Shown: one piece after another, positions 35,217-43,480 of the stretch | Position numbering within the stretch: position 1 is the stretch's first letter | Layout of the letters: every line of letters starts with the position of its first letter | Source of the DNA: JAOPZW01 sp963707695 | Lineage (GTDB): Bacteria; Actinomycetota; Thermoleophilia; Solirubrobacterales; Solirubrobacteraceae | Direction: 5' to 3' | Assembly: GCA_963707695.1 (NCBI GenBank) | Contig: CAVPQY010000006.1 | Span: 496,001 to 560,000, forward strand | Length of the DNA: 64,000 bases | The notes under the pieces: generated by a model | What the model was told of the DNA's origin: nothing | Database searches by the model: none | What the model saw: only the letters and a program-made list of their open reading frames with translations | Made by a program: the position numbers and the translations under genes

Positions 35217-35404
35217 TCAGGCGCTCGCGGGCGTGGCCCTGCCGCGGCGGCCCGGCCGGGGCGGCTCGGGCTCGGTCGCGCGCTTGGGGCGGAACCCATG
35301 GCGCGAGCGTACGACGCGCCAGAGCGGCCTCTGGAGGCCTGACGGGGCGCTCGGGGAGCACGCACACACGGACGAGAATCCGTCCGCGTAGGCCCTGCAA
35401 CGGT

Positions 35405-35668
35405 TCAGGCGCTAACCACGACCTCCCGTACCTCGACGCTGTCCACGGTCACTCCTTCGGGCGCCGCCGCTGTGACCATCTCGCTTGCGGTGTTGGCCGC
35501 GTCTTCGGACTGCCACACCGACATGGAGAGGCCGTGGTTGTCCTTCCGGGTCCAGTAGGCGGCGACGAAACCAGGTGCCTGCGAGATGCGGGGTACTACC
35601 TGCTCGCGCAGGGCGGCCTCGCTTCCTTCCGGGTCTCGAATCGTCACGTTGACCACGACAGCGTGCAT
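35405..35668 (-). CDS. Antibiotic-biosynthesis-monooxygenase (ABM)-like dimeric barrel protein
   Basis: An 87-residue protein with the pattern of a dimeric alpha/beta-barrel ABM domain: a first strand HAVVVNVTIRD, a helix ALREQVVPRISQAPGFVAAYW, a strand GLSMSVWQSEDAANTAS, and a final strand VEVREVVVSA. ATG 35668 has a GGAGG ribosome site at 6 nt. ABM proteins include heme-degrading monooxygenases and many of unknown function; no cofactor residue can be assigned here. It is divergent from the SnoaL-like gene. Confidence 0.7.
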   Translation of the reverse strand: MHAVVVNVTIRDPEGSEAALREQVVPRISQAPGFVAAYWTRKDNHGLSMSVWQSEDAANTASEMVTAAAPEGVTVDSVEVREVVVSA

Positions 35669-35885
35669 CTCGTCCCTCCTGTCTCGTCTGCCAGCTCCGT
35701 CGAGCCTATCCGGCGTGATCGTTCGCGTCACGGTCCGGCCGAGCGCCCGTCGCCGCGCGTCGACGCGCGCGCGCCCGACGTACCTCGACACCCCCGACGG
35801 TCCGCTGGGCTGGCGCGCCTCGATGTCGGGACCCTGCCCCTGGGGGGTATGTGGAGTTGTCGTGTCGTGAAACGGCCGGGCGGCT

Positions 35886-35921
35886 TGAGTCAGAAGGGGT
35901 CATCTGGCCCTTTCTGACTCA
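35886..35921. repeat. 14-bp inverted repeat with 8-nt loop
   Basis: TGAGTCAGAAGGGG (35886-35899) and CCCTTTCTGACTCA (35908-35921) pair with a single mismatch around TCATCTGG. It lies in the divergent gap between the ABM-like gene and the SnoaL-like gene, so it is not in terminator position. It could be an operator, an RNA hairpin in the 5' leader of the latter, or a relic of a mobile element end. Confidence 0.75.
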
Positions 35922-36051
35922 GGACTCGATGTGGCGTCGCGGGACGGTGGTTCCACGAACGGCGCCTCTGGCGCACCGCTGCCGCTTCTCGTCCCAATCG
36001 ACCGTCCGTACTTCTGAGAGGCTCGCGCCGTCAACGACACCCGGAGATCCG

Positions 36052-36462
36052 ATGCCCGACGCCAGAGACGTGATCCTCAAGCACATCGCCGCCCTCAACA
36101 ACCGTGACAGCGCCGCCGATCCGTGGGCCGCCGATGCCCAGATGGTGGCCCCCGGCGGCGGGGCCAGCGGCCGCGACGAGGTCCTCGGCTTCCTCGGCGT
36201 GTTCCTAGAGGCGTTTCCGGACCTCCGCCTCGAGCTCAAGCACCTCCTCTCCGACGGACCGGCCGCAGCGGCCGAAGGGACCCTCGCGGGCACCCACGAC
36301 GGCGTGCTCCATACGCCGAACGGTGATGTTCCGCCGACAGGACGAGCCGTTGAGCTCCGGTGGGCGGCGGTCTATGCCACCGATGGGGAGACGCTGAAGT
36401 CCGAGCACCTGTTCTTCGACCAGATGGAGTTTCTCGGCCAGCTCGGCCTCCTCCCCGGGTAG
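36052..36462 (+). CDS. SnoaL-like / NTF2-fold protein
   Basis: A 136-residue cone-shaped alpha+beta barrel protein of the SnoaL/ester-cyclase-like group. The N-terminal helix is RDVILKHIAALNNRDSAADPW, followed by ADDAQ-like acidic residues, FLEAFPDLRLELKHLLSDG and a final strand LKSEHLFFDQMEFLGQLGL. Similar proteins are polyketide cyclases, dehydratases or have no known activity. ATG 36052 has a GGAG site. Codon use is somewhat less GC-biased than in the flanking core genes. Confidence 0.7.
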   Translation: MPDARDVILKHIAALNNRDSAADPWAADAQMVAPGGGASGRDEVLGFLGVFLEAFPDLRLELKHLLSDGPAAAAEGTLAGTHDGVLHTPNGDVPPTGRAVELRWAAVYATDGETLKSEHLFFDQMEFLGQLGLLPG

Positions 36463-36715
36463 AGGGCGACCACGGTCCGCGGATGCCAGCCTGCCCCACG
36501 ACGACCGTTCCGAAGAGGACCGGCACGTTCTTGCCGGAGCTGCGCAGCTTCCACGGTGACCCGGCGACCGGCGACACGGACGACCCGCGCGACGGTCCGT
36601 GCGACCCCTGCGCGACCCCGATCGCGGCCACGCCCCACGGGGCGCGGGCAACCACCGAGGCGCACGGCCCACCCGGCCCTAGCGTCCCAGCCCAACCACC
36701 ATCGGAAGGCACAGC

Positions 36716-37107
36716 ATGCGCAGCAAGCTCACCGCCACAGCGGCCGTCGCCGGGACGGCCCTGGCGCTCGTGACGCTCGGCGCGTCCCCGCCGGCGCCGC
36801 CGGCCAGACCACCACGATCGGTGGCATGTGCCTCGACAAGCCCGGCACCAACCAGTTCCTGCCCGTCACGCTCACGGCGAAGTCCTTCGTGAAGGAGGGC
36901 TGGGTGGACGTGGCCGGTGCGCCCTTCACCGGCCGGTACAAGCTGTCGTTCAGCTACGGCACGGACACGTTCGTGGTCTTCTTCGACAAGCGCGACGCGG
37001 GCTGGGTCCGCAACTCGCAGTCCAGGTGGCTCACCACGTCCGGGTCGCCTGCGCTGGAGTGCTTCACCGACGGGCGCGAGTTCGACATCAGCCTCATCGA
37101 GGGCTAG
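36716..37107 (+). CDS. Small exported protein of unknown function (frameshifted)
   Basis: No family is recognised. The ATG at 36716 follows a GGAAGG site and opens a clear signal peptide (KLTATAAVAGTALALVTLGAS). One base is missing in a C-run near 36788; the mature protein continues in the other frame from PAGAAGQTTTIGGMC to the stop at 37107. The mature part is about 100 residues with two cysteines, probably disulfide-bonded (GGMCLDKPG and LECFTDGREFD), and strands such as YKLSFSYGTDTFVVFFD. The fit of signal peptide to mature domain across the break argues for an assembly error. Confidence 0.6.
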
Positions 37108-37215
37108 ACGTCACCCCGAGGCGCCTCAGAGGGCGATGCGGGGTCCGTGTCGCAGTCCGTGTCGCAGTCAGGTCGGTCGGGCGGTCGGGGCCGTCCGGCG
37201 GGCGAGTCGCCAGGG

Positions 37216-37661
37216 CTAGGCCGAGCCTGACTGCCCCGTCTTGAATGTCGCGTCGTTCAGGCAGATGTCTTTCGTCTGATCGGCGTCGGCCGCGCAGAGG
37301 CTGAAGTGGTAGGTCGTGTTCGGCGCAAGCCCGCTGACCGGAACCGAGTACTTGTGGATCGTGTTCGCGGGACCCAGGGCGAAGCAGGCCGAGGACTGAG
37401 GAACCCATCCGACTTGGCAGTTGCCATCGGCCGTGGAGCCGAAGGCGCGGCTCCCGTAGGCCGTCGTGGTGCCGTACTTGAATACACAAAGACAGCGATG
37501 CTGCCTGCGGGACGAGTCGACTGCCAGTAGCCGTTGAGCGTCGCGGTCGTGCTGCCGACCGGGTCCGCCTTGTCGGCCTGTCCGCCCGCGCACCCCGCCA
37601 GCATGGCCACGACGACGGCAGCTCGGCACGCAGCCCCGCTTGAGCGTTGATCTGAACACAA
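37216..37661 (-). CDS. Small lipoprotein with fibronectin-like fold (frameshifted)
   Basis: No specific family is recognised. The N-terminal frame has a lipobox, AMLAGCAGG, followed by a strand pattern of a fibronectin-type domain (STTATLNGYW). One base is missing near 37487 and the rest lies in another frame (FKYGTTTAYGSRAFG to TFKTGQSGSA), with GLAPNTTYHFSLCA typical of FN3-like folds. The start is TTG 37661 or GTG 37659; the GTG frame gives a better basic n-region (FRSTLKRG) but would need a second slip. Corrected length is about 148 residues. Confidence 0.55.
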
Positions 37662-37859
37662 CGACGCCCTCCCCGGGGGCTCTGGAAGCTGGGCGGCCTC
37701 AGCGCGACCCCTTCGCCTTGGTCACCGCTCGACGACGAGAACATCGAGCACGGACCACCCTTCCCCACGCGTCGCCCGGGTCGCAACGGGGTGGCACCCC
37801 AGGCTTTTCGTTCAGCGCCGTGGCGTTTCCGAGCGTCCTCAGCGGTCCGTGATCCGGCC

Positions 37860-37948
37860 CGCAGAGCGAAACTCGGCTCCGCAGTACCACGCTGTCTATG
37901 TGGTACGTCTACCGCGGGGGTAGCGGTAGAGCCAGATCTGGCTCTGCG
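37860..37948. other. Multi-stem inverted-repeat element, candidate structured RNA or recombination site
   Basis: Within 89 bp there are four inverted repeats. An outer CGCAGAGC/GCTCTGCG pair (37860-37867, 37941-37948) encloses GTACCAC-9nt-GTGGTAC (37884-37906) and CTACCGC-7nt-GCGGTAG (37909-37929). A perfect 18-bp palindrome, AGAGCCAGATCTGGCTCT (37928-37945), competes with the outer stem. It lies in the 341-bp gap 37662-38002, downstream of one exported-protein gene and upstream of another, both on the minus strand. No tRNA consensus loops are present. It could be a complex terminator, a small RNA or a protein-binding site. Nothing else is recognisable in this gap. Confidence 0.6.
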
Positions 37949-38002
37949 ACTGGGATTTCGACCGCTCGGGCCGCTCGGAACCGCTCCTCAGCCAACCTGG
38001 GT

Positions 38003-38527
38003 TCAGTAGCTGATCGTGCCGCTCAACGAGACGCTGGTGGCGAACGTCGCCGTCGTCCCAGCTGTCGAGATAGGCACTTGGCTGAACTGACCGGTTGCCG
38101 ATCCGCTGGCGGTCACAAAGCGGCCGGTGCCGCCGGTGTAGGTGACGACCACCGGGCCGGTGGCGACGCCCGCAGCGTCGAGCGTTCCGCTGCCGCTGAA
38201 CGTCTCAAACAGCTCGTCGCCGTTCGCCGCGACCTTGATCTCGGAGCCAGTGACGGTGAACGTCGTCGGGCCCGTCGTCGTGACCACCCCTTCCTGGTGA
38301 CTGGCCACTCGCCCAAGGTGCGACTCGACTCCGGTCGTGTCGGCGACGAACGCTCCGGTCAGCAGGTTCAGGACGCTGGTTCCCGTTTCGTCGTCCTTGA
38401 TCGGCCGGTCGGTGCCGCCCTTGTTCGCGACCGCCGCCGACGGGCTGAGCACCGCGACCGCAAGCGCCAGACCAGCCGACACGACAGCGGTTCGCAGCAG
38501 GCGCCGCGGGATCGGTGAGCCGAACAT
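38003..38527 (-). CDS. Exported barrel-like protein (allene-oxide-cyclase-like pattern)
   Basis: A 174-residue secreted protein. The signal peptide covers residues 1-35 (RRLLRTAVVSAGLALAVAVL, cleaved near AVAN). The mature part is Gly/Thr/Ser-rich beta structure (ELFETFSGSGTLDAAG, VVVTYTGGTGRFVTASGSAT and a final SVSLSGTISY), the pattern seen in dirigent/allene-oxide-cyclase-like eight-stranded barrels. That assignment is by pattern only. ATG 38527 has a GGGAGGGG ribosome site at 6 nt; the longer frame upstream is unlikely. Confidence 0.65.
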   Translation of the reverse strand: MFGSPIPRRLLRTAVVSAGLALAVAVLSPSAAVANKGGTDRPIKDDETGTSVLNLLTGAFVADTTGVESHLGRVASHQEGVVTTTGPTTFTVTGSEIKVAANGDELFETFSGSGTLDAAGVATGPVVVTYTGGTGRFVTASGSATGQFSQVPISTAGTTATFATSVSLSGTISY

Positions 38528-38850
38528 GAAGCCCCTCCCTTCGATGGCTCGGCCTCGGAGGATCAAGCCGGCTTCGGCGCACGCCCCATGGCGAACAACA
38601 GGTCGGGTGGAACCGTCCGCCGCTCCAGCTCAGCGAAGCCGAGAGTGGCGCGACCCTACGCGCACCGAATCGCCGGATCAACCGCTGCCTGCGCACGCCC
38701 TTCGCTTCTGCGGGTGCCCAGGACGCCACGCCGAGGGGCTCCCGTGTGTCGTCCGTCGCGCGACTGGGATCGTCGCCATGGCCTTGTCGCTCCCGGCCGC
38801 AGGGCGCCGGTCTCTCCGCAACGGCTTGGGCGGGCGTCCGCCCTGAGTGC

Positions 38851-39225
38851 TTACTTGGAGCCGAATACCCGCTCGTAGAGGGCGGTGTCTCCCGCGTTCT
38901 GGAACTTGATCAGCTTGCCGTCGCGATAGGTGAGCACGTCTGCCTGATCCGCCTGCGTGCCACCGACGGTGATCTCTGTGAGCACGACGACGCGGTCCTC
39001 GTCGGAGAACCAATGTTGCGGCGAGGTCGTGAAGCCCTTCTCAGCCAGCTTGGCCCACAAGGCTCCGACCTCTTGCTTGCCGTGCCGGGTGCCGCTGATC
39101 GCGCTGTTGCCGGGCGTGATCCACTCGACGTCGTCTGCGATCCTGGCCATCGCGCCCTCCGCGTCACCTGCCGAGAACGCGGCGTAGGCCTCTTTGGCGG
39201 TCTCGACGTTCTGCTCTCCGGCCAT
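38851..39225 (-). CDS. NTF2/SnoaL-like protein
   Basis: A 124-residue NTF2-fold protein: helix QNVETAKEAYAAFSAGDAEGAMARIADD followed by VEWITPGNSAISGTRHGKQEVG, then strands ending FQNAGDTALYERVFG. The WITPG and GTRHGKQEV elements are typical of the SnoaL-like family of ketosteroid-isomerase-related proteins. The function is unknown. ATG 39225 has an AAGGGG site. It is divergent from the YVTN propeller gene. The upstream 38528-38850 stretch holds nothing recognisable. Confidence 0.72.
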   Translation of the reverse strand: MAGEQNVETAKEAYAAFSAGDAEGAMARIADDVEWITPGNSAISGTRHGKQEVGALWAKLAEKGFTTSPQHWFSDEDRVVVLTEITVGGTQADQADVLTYRDGKLIKFQNAGDTALYERVFGSK

Positions 39226-39609
39226 CGAGCAACCCCTTCTCGTGTCGGCGGGGAACATGGTCCCCGGTCCAGACGACCCTAACCCACGCGGGCCGAACGC
39301 ACAGCGTCTTGCCGCACTGCATCGGGCCGGCGCGCGGCCCGCGTCTTCCGCTGCGCCACGCCGGCGATCCGGCTGCGTGGACCGGAGGACTGAACAGCGA
39401 CCAGAAGCCGGCGGTTTCGACGAGCGAGGCGGTCAGATGTGCCGCGTCGCGCGGTCTCCGTCGCGATGGAGCGGCCGATCGCGACTCGGTTCAAGCATCG
39501 CTCAAGCCTTCTGGATGACCTCGCGCCGGGGCGACCTGGGCGCGACCTCCCTGACGAGCGCGCCGGATTGACGTCGCTGCGAGCAGGGGCGTAACGTCGG
39601 GCCCAAGGC
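39226..39609. other. 384-bp divergent intergenic region, nothing recognised
   Basis: The gap between the NTF2-like gene (minus) and the YVTN propeller gene (plus). Frames here show poor third-position GC bias and no domain. TAACGT at 39592-39597, 12 nt before ATG 39610, is the only candidate -10 box. Confidence 0.5.
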
Positions 39610-40794
39610 ATGGGACGACGGTGGCTTGTCGCGCTGATGGTCCTCGTGGCGCCAGCCGGCGCGCAGGCGGCCGACACCGTCTACGTCGGCAACCAGGGCG
39701 CGACAAGCGTCTCGCAATACGCGATCGGTGCCGACGGACGGCTTTCGCCGCTCAGTCCGCCGACGATGCCCGCCGGAGACGACCCGCGGTCCGTCGCCGT
39801 CGCCCCGGACGGCAAGAGCGTGTACGTCGGCAACTTCTTCGGCAACACCATCTCGCAGTACGACGTCGACCCGCTGAGCGGCGCGCTGTCGCCCAAGGTC
39901 CCCGCGCTGGTCGCCGCCGGCCTGCGACCGGACAGCGTCGCTGTCACGCCGGATGGCAGGAGCGCCTACGTCGTCAACGTCCTCGACGACACCATCTCGC
40001 AGTACGACGTCGACCCCGTGAGCGGCGCCCTGTCGGCGAAGAACCCGGCGACGGTCCGCGCCGTCCTTCATCCCGACGGCATCGCCGTGGCGCCCGACGG
40101 CCGGAGCGCCTACGTGGCCGATCCGTTCGCCGACGCCGTCTCCCAGTACGACATCGACCCGCTGACCGGCAGACTCTCACCGAAGAGCCCGGCGACCGCG
40201 CCGGCCGCCGGGGCCCCCGTGGAAGTCGTGATGACTCCGGACGGCCGCAATGCGTACGTCACCGCGAACGACGAGCGGATCATCTCGCAGTTCGACGTCG
40301 ACCCCGTGAGCGGCGCGCTGTCGCCGAAGAACCCGCCGACCGTCGCAGGCGCTCGTGGTGGGGCCATCCGCGGGCCCGCCGTGAGTCCGGACGGCAAGAG
40401 CCTCTACGTCCCCAATCCGTTCGACGACACCCTCTCGCAGTACGACATCGACCCGCTGACTGGCAGGCTCTCGCCGAAGACGCCCGCGACGGTCGTCGGA
40501 TCACGCCCGACCGCGGTCGCGGTGACCCCGGACGGCACGAGCGCCTACGTCACGGGCGGCCTGTTCGGCACCGTCTCGCAATACGACGTCGACCCGGCGA
40601 ATGGCACGCTGGCGCCCAAGAGCCCGCCAAGCGTCGCCTCGGGCCTCGAGCCCGCCGGCATCGCCGTCCTGCAGCCCCCGAAGGTGCCAACGAGCAAGGA
40701 CCAGTGCAAGAACGGCGGCTGGAAGACCTTCGGCTCCATGTTCAAGAGCCAGGGGGAGTGTGTGGCGTTCGTCGAACGTGGACCCAGGAAGTAG
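39610..40794 (+). CDS. Exported seven-bladed YVTN-type beta-propeller
   Basis: A 394-residue secreted protein with signal peptide 1-20 (ALMVLVAPAGAQA). Seven closely similar repeats of about 48 residues follow, each of the form VAVTPDGRSAYVVN, then DDTISQYDVDP, then SGALSPKNPATV. The first and last strands close the ring. A C-terminal cysteine-containing segment, DQCKNGGWKTFGSMFKSQGECVAF, is a tail motif I know from many exported actinobacterial proteins. Propellers of this type include lactonases and surface-layer proteins; no catalytic residues can be singled out. The repeats are unusually uniform, which suggests recent internal duplication. Confidence 0.85.
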   Translation: MGRRWLVALMVLVAPAGAQAADTVYVGNQGATSVSQYAIGADGRLSPLSPPTMPAGDDPRSVAVAPDGKSVYVGNFFGNTISQYDVDPLSGALSPKVPALVAAGLRPDSVAVTPDGRSAYVVNVLDDTISQYDVDPVSGALSAKNPATVRAVLHPDGIAVAPDGRSAYVADPFADAVSQYDIDPLTGRLSPKSPATAPAAGAPVEVVMTPDGRNAYVTANDERIISQFDVDPVSGALSPKNPPTVAGARGGAIRGPAVSPDGKSLYVPNPFDDTLSQYDIDPLTGRLSPKTPATVVGSRPTAVAVTPDGTSAYVTGGLFGTVSQYDVDPANGTLAPKSPPSVASGLEPAGIAVLQPPKVPTSKDQCKNGGWKTFGSMFKSQGECVAFVERGPRK

Positions 40795-41079
40795 GTCATC
40801 CCAGACGGTTTGAGCGCTCATGGGCCGGGGAGACGCTGGTCCGCCTCGCGCGGAGCGGCTCGGGATCAGCCAGGACAGGACGCGAGCCCCACATGCCCCG
40901 AGGCTGCTGGCCGGCTTCGCGCGACCTGACCCACACGGGCCCGATCCCTGGCCGCCCGCCGAGGGCGGCCGGGACCGGAGGCGTCGCCTGGGGGGCGATC
41001 GACGACGCGCTCCACCAGCGTCTCACCGGGCGGTGCCGACTGCGAGCACGACCCCGCAACGTGGGCGCAGGCGTGCGCC

Positions 41080-41220
41080 ATGACTGGGCATGACGCCGAG
41101 GAACCGAGCGCGACGGGGCCGCCGCGGAACGCGATCTCCTTGCCGCGGTGCAGGAAGCGCTCGTCGACGAGCCGACGATGGTCTGCGCCGCGGATGTCAC
41201 GGCCGCGATGCGTCGCGCTA
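41080..41220 (+). pseudogene. Possible gene remnant
   Basis: In the 423-bp gap 40795-41217 the only protein-like stretch is a helical segment at about 41106-41219 (ERDGAAAERDLLAAVQEA, then VDEPTMVCAADVTAAMRRA). It has no start codon in its own frame, but could join ATG 41080 (MTGHDAEE) through a one-base slip. It runs into the convergent gene at 41218. The rest of the gap has only a 10-bp palindrome, TGAGCGCTCA, at 40811-40820. Confidence 0.3.
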
Positions 41221-42771
41221 GAAGGTCTTGGCGGTCCAGCTGTAGGACTTCGTCACGGTGTTGCCGGCGGCATCGGTCAACCCCGTCGAGGCGGTGAAGC
41301 TCATCGTGGGCGTCGTGGCCGGGGACGTCGGGGCGGAGCACCCGCTCGCGCAGGCGCCGACGGTGACCTTGATCGTCGAGCCGGACGTGGTCGTCGTCCC
41401 CGCGAAGGTGGCGCTGGTGCCGGCGGTGAGCAGGTAGCCGGCGGAGCCCATGCCGAGCGCGCCGGAGGTGACACCGGGGATCGAGAGCGTCGCATTGCCG
41501 GAGGCCGGCCGCGCCTCGGTGATGGTCGGAGCCGTGGGGACCGTCGAGGACTTCAGCGGTTCGGAGAACCCGAGCGTCAGGGTGTCGGCGGTCTGCATGA
41601 GCCCGTCGACGAGCCCGTTGGTGTCCGTGACGCTCAGGAGGACCGGTTGGGCCTTGTCGGTCGGGGCGGCGGCGGCGAAGGAGGCCTGGTTCCCGAGGGC
41701 GTCGCGGATGCCGGTGCTCGCGGCGGCCAGTGCGACGGTCATCGATCCGGATGCCGTGTCGGCCGTGCCCGTGCCCTCGGTCAGCGTGAGCGTCGCCGCG
41801 GTGCCACTGACGGTCACCGACGAGAGCGTGCCGCCGCTGGGGACCCCCGACAGCGTCCAGTTGGTCTTCAGGGTCGAGCTCGCGAGCGCTTCGTCGAAGG
41901 TGGCCTTGACCTGGTCGACCTTGCCGTTGGTCGTGGTGTCGAGCAGCTCGAGCTTCGTCAGGACCGGCGCGGTCCGGTCGAGGGTGTAGACGGGCCCGGT
42001 GATGGCGCCGTTCCCGATGCCGGCGCCGCCCAGCGGGTTCCCCGCCGTGTCCTTGACCGAGTCGTCGTCGAGGAGGTTCAGCCCGAGGCCGCCGTCACCG
42101 CTCCCGGTGGCGGCGGTGACGGTCCACGTGGTCCCGGAGCCGGTCACGCCGGTGATCGCGGCGCCGGCGACCGCACCGGTGCTCGTCAGGGCGAAGTCGC
42201 CGGCGTTGACACCGGTGACCGCCTCGCTGAAGGACACCGTCCAGCGCACCGACGCCGCGTTCGAGGGGCTGGTGTCGGCGCGGGTCAGCGACGCGGTTGG
42301 GGCGGTGGCGTCGCTGACGGTCACCGAGACGGGCGACGACGTCGCCGTCCATGTGGCCATCGACGCCACCACCCGGTAGGCGTAGGTGCCGCTCGCGGCG
42401 ACGGTGTCGGTGCAGGTGGTCGTGGGCCTCGGGAGCGATCCCGAGCACGGCCCGCTGCTGACGGGCGCATAGGCCCCTGTGCCAGCGGCGCGCTCGACGA
42501 CGTACGTCACCGGTCCCGCCGCCGCGTCGTCGCGAACCCGAGCCTGGGCCGTCCACGTCAGCGTGATCGAACCGGGGGAGCTGCTGGGGGCGCTGATGAC
42601 GGCGGCGTCGAGCGTCGAGACGTTCGCCACGCCCGTCCCTCGACCGTCGGTGGCCGGCCAGTAGGCCTGAGCCGTGGGGCAGAGCACAGCCAGCACGGCG
42701 AAGGCGAGCGTCGCGCAGCACGACCTGGTGAAGGTCGTGCTGCGCGGACCGCTCAGAGCGACGTGCGACAT
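41218..42771 (-). CDS. Exported Ig-like/Big-domain surface protein
   Basis: A 517-residue secreted protein. The signal peptide ends in LCPTAQAYW, and the residues after the hydrophobic core (AQAYWP) match those of its upstream neighbour (AYAYWS). A fibronectin-like domain (about 50-150, with two cysteines, SGPCSG and TTTCTD) is followed by three or four Ig-like beta-sandwich repeats with the pattern VSFSEAVTGVNAGDFAL / DTAGNPLGGAG, as in bacterial Ig-like adhesin domains. There is no membrane anchor or sortase motif. It lies 58 nt behind the TasA-like gene, separated by a perfect 18-bp palindrome. Confidence 0.78.
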   Translation of the reverse strand: MSHVALSGPRSTTFTRSCCATLAFAVLAVLCPTAQAYWPATDGRGTGVANVSTLDAAVISAPSSSPGSITLTWTAQARVRDDAAAGPVTYVVERAAGTGAYAPVSSGPCSGSLPRPTTTCTDTVAASGTYAYRVVASMATWTATSSPVSVTVSDATAPTASLTRADTSPSNAASVRWTVSFSEAVTGVNAGDFALTSTGAVAGAAITGVTGSGTTWTVTAATGSGDGGLGLNLLDDDSVKDTAGNPLGGAGIGNGAITGPVYTLDRTAPVLTKLELLDTTTNGKVDQVKATFDEALASSTLKTNWTLSGVPSGGTLSSVTVSGTAATLTLTEGTGTADTASGSMTVALAAASTGIRDALGNQASFAAAAPTDKAQPVLLSVTDTNGLVDGLMQTADTLTLGFSEPLKSSTVPTAPTITEARPASGNATLSIPGVTSGALGMGSAGYLLTAGTSATFAGTTTTSGSTIKVTVGACASGCSAPTSPATTPTMSFTASTGLTDAAGNTVTKSYSWTAKTF

Positions 42772-42790
42772 GGGCCAGCGGACCGGCCAA

Positions 42791-42808
42791 GGCGGCTGCG
42801 CAGCCGCC
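42791..42808 (-). terminator. 18-bp perfect palindrome between two exported-protein genes
   Basis: GGCGGCTGCGCAGCCGCC lies in the 58-nt gap downstream of the small TasA-like gene and upstream of the larger Ig-like gene. There is no T-tract. It could act as an attenuator or 3'-stabilising hairpin, giving more of the first protein than the second. Confidence 0.45.
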
Positions 42809-42829
42809 GAGGCCGACGCGAACGGCCTC

Positions 42830-43300
42830 CTAGCTGGCGTTGAAGGCCAGGTTGACGGTGACGCCCTTGCAGCCGTCCTGGTTGGTCGCCGTGTTCTTCA
42901 TCTGCAGCTTGGCCGCCTTGGTGCCCGTGAAGGCCGTGTCGCCGGACGGCAGGTCCTGCGCGATCGCGGCCGGCTGGGTCAGCGTGAAGTCAGCGGCCGT
43001 GCAACCGGTCGCGGGCACTCCGGCCTTCGTCACCGACGAGATCGACACCGCGACCGTCGAGACGTACTGGTTGCCCGACGCCGGGTTGGTGATCTTGTAC
43101 TCGACGTCCTGGGCGGGACCGCCCGGGTACAGGCCCGAGACGGTGTTCGTCTGGGCGATCGTGACGCTGGAAGAGGTGCCGGTCGTGGCCGAGCCCGAGC
43201 CCGAGCCGATCGTCGACCAGTAGGCATAGGCGGAGGCAGCGACGACCAGGAGGGCGATCGTCGTCAGAACGGCGGTACGGCGGCGGGGGCGCTTGAACAT
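42830..43300 (-). CDS. TasA/camelysin-like exported protein
   Basis: A 156-residue secreted protein. A very basic N-terminus (FKRPRRRT) leads to a hydrophobic core, and the cleavage region AYAYWSTIGSGSGSA resembles the signal peptides handled by SipW-type peptidases in TasA/CalY-like proteins. The mature part is Thr/Ser-rich and beta-structured, with two cysteines (ATGCTAADF and QDGCKGVTVNL). The role is probably a fibre or matrix subunit, by analogy only. No SipW-like peptidase is in the window. It is first of a two-gene unit with the Ig-like protein. Confidence 0.65.
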   Translation of the reverse strand: MFKRPRRRTAVLTTIALLVVAASAYAYWSTIGSGSGSATTGTSSSVTIAQTNTVSGLYPGGPAQDVEYKITNPASGNQYVSTVAVSISSVTKAGVPATGCTAADFTLTQPAAIAQDLPSGDTAFTGTKAAKLQMKNTATNQDGCKGVTVNLAFNAS

Positions 43301-43480
43301 GATGGCTTTCGCTCAGCAGAAGGACGAGGTCCGTCATGCATCGACGGTCCGGGCGTTTCGCTTTAGCCGCCGGTCGCCGAGCGCGCGGCGCGCGGACTGC
43401 TGGGCCCGCCCCGAGTTCGAGGAACTCCGCACCTCGCTTATCCTCACGACTCGGCAGCACGGCGATCTCGAGCGAGTCGT

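Noticed and set aside
35141..35400. Overlapping frames downstream of the Rrf2 gene
   Set aside because: Arg/Pro-rich translations with no ribosome site or domain; one frame (ending ATPASA) looks slightly protein-like but lacks a convincing start.
40796..41093. Several frames in the gap after the YVTN propeller
   Set aside because: No consistent third-position bias, start signal or domain.
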